Source: Clostridia bacterium
Lineage (GTDB): Bacteria; Bacillota; Clostridia; Oscillospirales; CAG-272
Direction: 5' to 3'
Assembly: GCA_017451975.1 (NCBI GenBank)
Contig: JAFTNI010000154.1
Location: 1-10,269, forward strand
DNA length: 10,269 nt
Made by a program: the position numbers and the translations under genes. Numbering within the stretch: the first letter of the stretch is position 1; the number at the start of each line of letters is the position of its first letter. The notes beneath the pieces are model-generated. The model was not told where the DNA came from and did not search any database. It worked only from the letters and a program-made list of their open reading frames with translations. This document shows positions 6,822-10,269 of the stretch, piece after piece.

Positions 6822-8048
6822 ATGACAGAGCTTCTTTCCCCTGCGGGAAATTTTGAAACAATGAAGGCTGCGTTCCTTTATGGGGCAGATGCGGTCTACC
6901 TCGCCGCAAAGCGCTTCGGTATGCGCGCTGCGGCAGATAACTTTACAATGGAAGAGCTTTCCGAGGCGGCGAAGTACGCCCACGAGCGCGGCAAAAAGGT
7001 TTACCTTACGCTCAATACGCTCCCGCGCGAATATGAGTACGCCGACCTTGAAAAGTTTATTCTCGAGCTTGCGGCGCTCCCGCATAAAATAGATGCGGCA
7101 ATAGTTGCCGATGCGGGCGTTTTCGCGCTGCTCAAAAAGCTTTACCCCGAGTTGGAGCTTCACATTTCCACTCAGGCGGGCGTGGTAAGCTCGGCAGACT
7201 GCCGCTTCTGGTACGAGCAGGGCGCAAAGCGAGTTGTGCTTGCGCGCGAAATTTCGCTGGAGGAAATAAAGCAGATACGCAAAAATATCCCCGAAGATAT
7301 GGAAATAGAGGCGTTTGTTCACGGCTCTATGTGCGTTTCGTTCAGCGGCAGATGTCTGCTTTCGAATAACATGGTGGGCAGAGATGCCAACCGCGGCGCG
7401 TGCGCCCAGCCCTGCCGCTGGAACTACACCATACGCGAAGAAAAGCGCCCCGATATGGCTTTCCCCATAGAGGAAACGCGCGAGGGCACGTACATAATGA
7501 GCTCTAAGGATATGTGCCTTGTTGAGCATATGAACGAGCTTGTTGCGGCGGGAATAACCTCCTTTAAAATAGAGGGAAGAATGAAGAGCGCATATTACAC
7601 GGCGGTTGTAACAAACGCATACCGCGCGGCAATAGACGGATATATGAAAGAGGGCGACGAATTTACCCTAGACCCTGCGTGGCTTCTGGAGCTTGATAGC
7701 GTTAGCCACCGCGAATACTGCACGGGCTACTTCTTCGACGACCCCATGAACAACGCGCAGACCTGCACGGTGCAGGGCTACCTTCGCGAAAAGGCATACC
7801 TTGCCGTTGTGCAGGAATACGATGCCGAAAAGGGCATGGCAAAATGTATTCAGCGCAATAAATTCTGCCGCGGCGACGCCGTAGAGCTTATTACTCCCGG
7901 TAAAACGGGCAGACGCTTCGAAGCCGAGGAAATGTACGGCATCGACGGCGAGGAAATTCCCTCTGTACCGCACCCGTTTATGGAGTTTTACCTCAAAGTG
8001 CCCTTCAAGGTAAAAGCAGGCGACATTTTAAGAGGCGCGAACAGATAA
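6822..8048 (+). CDS. U32 family peptidase / TrhP-type tRNA hydroxylation protein
   Basis: 408 residues, family U32. The group is annotated as peptidases, but the E. coli (YegQ/TrhP) and B. subtilis (YrrN/YrrO, TrhP1/2) members are needed for prephenate-dependent 5-hydroxylation of wobble uridine in tRNA. The sequence shows MTELLSPAGNFETMKAA at the N-terminus, the U32 signature E163-AFVHGSMC171...GRC178-LLS, further cysteines C194 and C198 (GACAQPC) that with C171 and C178 make a plausible Fe-S site, and KIEGRMKS (249-256). A C-terminal beta-rich part (about 305-408) carries the RGDAVELITPG-like strand. Length fits the YrrO-like member (about 420). Directly follows mltG, as yrrL lies near yrrO in B. 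subtilis, but the methyltransferase yrrM and the shorter partner yrrN are not between them. The last codons, for GANR, recur 500 bases downstream. Confidence 0.9.
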   Translation: MTELLSPAGNFETMKAAFLYGADAVYLAAKRFGMRAAADNFTMEELSEAAKYAHERGKKVYLTLNTLPREYEYADLEKFILELAALPHKIDAAIVADAGVFALLKKLYPELELHISTQAGVVSSADCRFWYEQGAKRVVLAREISLEEIKQIRKNIPEDMEIEAFVHGSMCVSFSGRCLLSNNMVGRDANRGACAQPCRWNYTIREEKRPDMAFPIEETREGTYIMSSKDMCLVEHMNELVAAGITSFKIEGRMKSAYYTAVVTNAYRAAIDGYMKEGDEFTLDPAWLLELDSVSHREYCTGYFFDDPMNNAQTCTVQGYLREKAYLAVVQEYDAEKGMAKCIQRNKFCRGDAVELITPGKTGRRFEAEEMYGIDGEEIPSVPHPFMEFYLKVPFKVKAGDILRGANR

Positions 8049-8050
8049 AA

Positions 8051-8102
8051 GAGAAGCCTTCCCCTGCGGGGAAGGGGGACCACGACAGTGGTGGATGAGG
8101 AG
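8051..8102. repeat. Left REP-like element (two hairpins) of the DUF559 cassette
   Basis: Hairpin 1: CCTTCCCC (8057-8064), loop TGC, GGGGAAGG (8068-8075). Hairpin 2: ACCAC (8079-8083), loop GACA, GTGGT (8088-8092). It ends GGATGAGGAG (8093-8102). Read on the - strand the order is CTCCTCA, small hairpin, C-rich link, large hairpin, GGCTTC. The right-hand element shows the same order on the + strand, so the two are inverted relatives. Confidence 0.75.
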
Positions 8103-8116
8103 ATGACGGTACGGGC

Positions 8117-8467
8117 ATGATTTATAATTACAATAAAAATAACGTCAATTTAGCAAAAGAGCTCAGGAAAAATATGACTCCCGAAGAAAAACATTTATGG
8201 TATGATTTTTTAAAAAAATTACCTGTTACAGTTAATAGGCAAAAAAATATTGGAGATTATATAGTTGATTTCTTTATTGCAGAAAAACGTATCGTTATAG
8301 AAATTGACGGCAAACAGCACGGAACATCTGAGGGCAGAAGATCCGATAAGATGCGAGATGAAGATTTTAGAAATCTTGGAATTACAGTATTGAGATATAC
8401 TAATGAGGATATAGAAAAAAGATTTAATGCTGTATGCGAAGATATTTTAAAATTTTTGAAGAAGTAA
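8117..8467 (+). CDS. DUF559 (Vsr-like endonuclease fold) domain protein
   Basis: 116 residues, the whole length of a stand-alone DUF559 domain, a family related to very-short-patch-repair (Vsr) and PD-(D/E)XK nucleases. It shows an N-terminal helical part (LAKELRKNMTPEEKHLWYDF, 12-31), then the core strands Y48-IVD51-FF and R59-IVIE62-ID64-GKQH68, and the late strand LGITVLRYTNEDI (87-99). D51, E62, D64 and H68 are the likely metal/active-site residues by family analogy. GC is about 30% over 8161-8460 (90 of 300 by hand count), against 57% in one sampled 60-base line of the neighbouring gene, which signals foreign origin. The start is the only ATG near the domain edge. The nearest purine-rich site, GAGGAG, lies in the left repeat, 14 bases upstream. 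Activity and target are unknown. Confidence 0.85.
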   Translation: MIYNYNKNNVNLAKELRKNMTPEEKHLWYDFLKKLPVTVNRQKNIGDYIVDFFIAEKRIVIEIDGKQHGTSEGRRSDKMRDEDFRNLGITVLRYTNEDIEKRFNAVCEDILKFLKK

Positions 8468-8478
8468 GGCAGACCCGT

Positions 8479-8526
8479 CTTCTCCTCCTCAGTCGCTAAC
8501 GCGACAGCTCCTCCGCTGGAGAAGCC
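8479..8526. repeat. Right REP-like element of the DUF559 cassette
   Basis: Outer arms CTTCTCC (8479-8485) and GGAGAAG (8518-8524) pair across the element. Inside is a hairpin GTCGC (8492-8496), loop TAAC, GCGAC (8501-8505), and CTCCTCA precedes it. The layout CTCCTCA, small hairpin, CTCC-rich link, GAAGCC matches the reverse complement of the left element, although arm sequences differ. It begins 12 bases after the DUF559 stop. Confidence 0.75.
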
Positions 8527-8597
8527 ATGGAAACCGGCGCGAACAGGTGAATAAAAAAGGTGCGCTTTACGCTCCTTTCCATAAAGAAGATTGCTTA

Positions 8598-8629
8598 TTG
8601 TAGGGAACGGCGTCCTCGACGGTCCACAA
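8598..8629. repeat. Second TGTAGGG-type palindromic repeat
   Basis: TTGTAGGGAACGG at the left and CGGTCCACAA at the right form an imperfect palindrome around GTC-CTC-GAC (8612-8620). It shares the TGTAGGG opening with the element at 6755-6782. Likely another dispersed REP-like unit. Between 8551 and 8597 I also see an imperfect stem, AAAGG-T-GCG (8556-8564) with CGC-T-CCTTT (8570-8578), of unknown role. With the right cassette repeat, the terminator and the promoter, these account for the 257-base gap 8468-8724. Confidence 0.55.
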
Positions 8630-8639
8630 TGCACAAATT

Positions 8640-8670
8640 ACGGCAGAGATATTGCTTTCTCTGCCGTTTT
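8640..8670 (+). terminator. Rho-independent terminator
   Basis: Stem ACGGCAGAGA (8640-8649) with TCTCTGCCGT (8658-8667), a perfect 10 bp, 8-base loop, followed by TTT. It would end transcripts coming from the U32 gene and DUF559 cassette before the membrane protein gene. Confidence 0.85.
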
Positions 8671-8680
8671 GTGTTATAAT
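8652..8680 (+). promoter_or_regulatory. Sigma-A type promoter of the membrane protein gene
   Basis: A perfect -10 TATAAT (8675-8680) is preceded by an extended TGT (8672-8674) and, 17 bases upstream, by a partial -35 TTGCTT (8652-8657). The -35 lies in the loop of the terminator, so the end of one transcription unit and the start of the next are interleaved. Confidence 0.7.
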
Positions 8681-8724
8681 AAGAATGACAAGCATATTTT
8701 GAATAAAAAGGAGAATATTGCTTT

Positions 8725-9123
8725 ATGAAAAAAAGATTTATGTACCTGATATTGCCTTTTATCACGCTTATTCTTGAGATTTTGCCTTATGGCGCTGTTT
8801 GTAATTTTGCTAATCCCGAAGGCGAGCCTTTCAGGGAAACGTATTCATATTTTGACCTTACGCCGTTTGGTTACGCCAATTTTTCGCCTTTGCTCACTGC
8901 AATAATTACGTGTATTGTTTTTGTTCTTATATTAATATTCTGCATTACGGGCAACCGAAAATTAGCTTTAACTGCCAGAAACATTCTTTGCGTGTGCACC
9001 GTTTTTTCGCTGGGCCCTCTTGTTTTCGGCGTTGATTTCTTTTCCTTTGTGGGCTTGTTTATAACTTTATCTTTGATTGCAGAGCTGCTTTTTATACATT
9101 TTACGTTAAAAGAAGAAAAATAA
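8725..9123 (+). CDS. Small membrane protein of unknown function
   Basis: 132 residues with four likely transmembrane helices at about 5-25, 55-75, 83-103 and 105-127. Between helices 1 and 2 is a polar loop NPEGEPFRETYSYFDLTPFGYANF (in two parts, 30-46 and 47-53) that is rich in aromatic residues and probably lies on one face of the membrane. The tail is short and charged (KEEK). I do not recognise a named family; I believe similar uncharacterised proteins exist in Clostridia, but have not checked. AAGGAG (8708-8713) lies 11 bases before the ATG. It has its own promoter and is cut off from upstream genes by a terminator, so it is probably an independent single gene. Confidence 0.8.
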   Translation: MKKRFMYLILPFITLILEILPYGAVCNFANPEGEPFRETYSYFDLTPFGYANFSPLLTAIITCIVFVLILIFCITGNRKLALTARNILCVCTVFSLGPLVFGVDFFSFVGLFITLSLIAELLFIHFTLKEEK

Positions 9124-9180
9124 TATCTTTGCTGCAACACTTACTTTTTTTCTTTATGTTTCATTTTTACCAAAAACCTA

Positions 9181-9209
9181 TTGAAAAAAGCATAATAGTG
9201 TGTTAAAAT
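9181..9209 (+). promoter_or_regulatory. Sigma-A promoter of pgk
   Basis: -35 TTGAAA (9181-9186), a 17-base spacer, and -10 TAAAAT (9204-9209) with an extended TGT at 9201-9203. It is followed by a short leader holding the palindrome AAAAAATTTTTT (9219-9230) immediately before GGAGG (9232-9236), 9 bases from the pgk start. Strength and spacing fit a highly expressed gene. Confidence 0.75.
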
Positions 9210-9245
9210 AATATTGTTAAAAAATTTTTTCGGAGGAAGAAAAAA

Positions 9246-10269
9246 ATGACTTATAACAAGAAAACCATTGAAGACATTGATGTCAAAGGCAAAAAAGTCC
9301 TCGTAAGATGCGACTTTAACGTTCCCGTTAAAGACGGCGTTATCACGAGCGACAAGAGAATCGTAGAAGCTCTCCCCACAATCAAATATCTCGTTGGCGA
9401 AGGCGCAAAAGTTGTTCTTTGCTCTCACATGGGCAAGCCCCACGCTATATTTGAAAAGAGCTTCAAGCTCACAAAGAAAGAACTTGCTAAAATTGCAGAG
9501 CTCCCCGCAGAAGAGCAGGAAGCAGCAACAGCAAAAGCTTTCGAAAAAGCACAGGGCGACGTTACAAAATTCTCCCTTGCTATCGTTGCAGACAGACTCA
9601 ATGAGCTCCTCGGCGGTATCGTAACATTCGCAAAAGACACAGTTGGCGAAGATGCTCAGGCTAAAGTTGCGGCTCTCGAAGAAGGCAAAATCGTTCTTCT
9701 CGAAAACACGCGCTTCAACGCAGGCGAAACAAAGAACGACGAAGAGTTTTCCAAAAAGCTCGCTGCTTTCGGCGAAGTATTCGTAAACGATGCTTTCGGT
9801 TCCGCACACAGAGCACACGCTTCCACAGCAGGTGTTACACAGTTCGGCGGCCTTCCCGCTGTTTGCGGCTACCTCATTCAGAAAGAAATTTCTATCATGG
9901 GCAAAGCTCTTGAAGACCCCCAGCGCCCCTTCGTTGCTATCCTTGGCGGTGCAAAGGTTTCCGATAAGCTCAACGTTATCAAGAACCTTCTCACAAAGGT
10001 TGATACACTCATCATCGGCGGCGGCATGGCATATACGTTCCTCAAAACAAAGGGCTACGAAATCGGCACATCTCTCTTCGACGAAGAAAAGGTTGATTAC
10101 TGCCGCGAAATGCTCGAGCTTGCTGAAAAGAACGGCGTGAACCTTCTTCTCCCCGTAGACACAGTTATCGCTAAAGATTTCCCCAACCCCATCGATGCTG
10201 AAATCGAAGTTACAACAGTGGCTTCCGATGCTATCCCCGCAGATATGCAGGGCCTTGACATCGGCGAAA
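9246..10269 (+). CDS. pgk: Phosphoglycerate kinase, 3' partial
   Basis: Glycolytic enzyme transferring phosphate from 1,3-bisphosphoglycerate to ADP, cytoplasmic. 341 codons are visible and the frame is open to the right edge (family length is about 395-420). Substrate and fold motifs: RCDFNVPV (21-28), SHMGKP (60-65, usually SHLGRP), ENTRF (153-157), NDAFGSAHRAHAST (181-194) and LGGAKVSDKL (233-242). Residues about 70-108 between SHMGKP and VADRLNELLG are longer than in typical bacterial enzymes and rich in Lys, Glu and Ala. Codon choice (GTT, GCT, CTC, AAC, TTC) is more biased than in neighbours, as expected for high expression. Its own promoter lies just upstream; what follows is outside the window. 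Confidence 0.97.
   Translation, partial: MTYNKKTIEDIDVKGKKVLVRCDFNVPVKDGVITSDKRIVEALPTIKYLVGEGAKVVLCSHMGKPHAIFEKSFKLTKKELAKIAELPAEEQEAATAKAFEKAQGDVTKFSLAIVADRLNELLGGIVTFAKDTVGEDAQAKVAALEEGKIVLLENTRFNAGETKNDEEFSKKLAAFGEVFVNDAFGSAHRAHASTAGVTQFGGLPAVCGYLIQKEISIMGKALEDPQRPFVAILGGAKVSDKLNVIKNLLTKVDTLIIGGGMAYTFLKTKGYEIGTSLFDEEKVDYCREMLELAEKNGVNLLLPVDTVIAKDFPNPIDAEIEVTTVASDAIPADMQGLDIGE

Larger units (their letters stand above)
8034..8550. mobile_element. Putative DUF559 cassette bounded by inverted REP-like repeats and a direct repeat
   Basis: In order: direct repeat copy 1 (GGCGCGAACAGATAA, 8034-8048), left palindromic repeat (8051-8102), DUF559 gene (8117-8467), right palindromic repeat in the opposite orientation (8479-8526), direct repeat copy 2 (GGCGCGAACAGGTGA, 8536-8550). 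The direct repeats match at 13 of 15 bases, including 11 in a row, and resemble a target-site duplication. No transposase is present, so if mobile, it would rely on the DUF559 protein itself or on an enzyme elsewhere. This boundary is my inference from layout. Confidence 0.5.

Noticed and set aside
6642..7529. 295-codon open frame on the - strand
   Set aside because: Antisense to the U32 gene, with no domain or start signal.
8479..8526. Right palindrome as a transcription terminator of DUF559
   Set aside because: No T-run follows the stem and its layout matches the left repeat, so a repeat is the better reading, though it may still slow polymerase.
9110..9155. Possible terminator after the membrane protein gene
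   Set aside because: Only a weak A-rich/T-rich pairing across the stop codon region, with no GC stem; not supported.
9141..9818. 225-codon open frame on the - strand, rich in Phe and Cys
   Set aside because: Antisense to pgk and across the pgk promoter. The odd composition is what the biased pgk codons give when read backwards.
1..10269. tRNA, rRNA or riboswitch genes
   Set aside because: No cloverleaf, ribosomal or known aptamer-like conserved core was seen on either strand in the gaps, though this was by eye only.

Overview
All genes in this window lie on the + strand. The protein families and gene order point to a low-to-mid GC Bacillota (class Clostridia), probably an uncultured gut or rumen lineage. 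Supporting signs are a FtsK/SpoIIIE translocase, a clostridial-type thymidylate kinase, an MltG-TrhP-like (B. subtilis yrrL/yrrO-like) neighbourhood, strong AAGGAG-type ribosome binding sites, and dispersed palindromic repeats of the kind common in such genomes. I cannot name a genus.

Layout. (1) 1-2048: a FtsK/SpoIIIE DNA translocase, cut by the left edge, whose C-terminus carries five copies of a 12-residue repeat. (2) A strong hairpin at 2062-2098, then a tight run from 2156 to 5682: thymidylate kinase, a GNAT acetyltransferase, a DJ-1/PfpI protein, 5-formyltetrahydrofolate cyclo-ligase and a CPBP (CAAX) membrane protease. Gaps are 4 and 13 bases and overlaps are 1 and 14 bases, so these look like one translationally coupled operon. 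(3) mltG (5738-6727), preceded by a hairpin that abuts its start codon and flanked by a 13-base direct repeat. It is followed by a U32-family protein (6822-8048) of the tRNA-hydroxylating TrhP type. (4) 8049-8550: an AT-rich DUF559 (Vsr-like nuclease fold) gene enclosed by two inverted, divergent palindromic repeats, with a short direct repeat outside them. (5) A repeat, a rho-independent terminator and a promoter at 8598-8680, then an unrecognised four-helix membrane protein (8725-9123). (6) pgk, with its own promoter, running off the right edge.

How the genes fit together. The first two thirds is housekeeping: chromosome segregation, dTTP synthesis, folate salvage, glycation/oxidation defence, cell-wall glycan trimming and tRNA wobble modification. 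pgk belongs to central glycolysis and shows the codon bias of a highly expressed gene.

The most unusual part is the DUF559 cassette. It differs sharply from its surroundings in base composition (about 30% GC by hand count). It sits between inverted REP-like hairpins, takes its nearest ribosome-binding-site-like purine run from one of them, and is bordered by a repeat of the last codons of the upstream gene. Together these suggest a small mobile or mobilised unit that landed on the stop codon of the U32 gene. That reading is inference; the sequence layout itself is directly visible.
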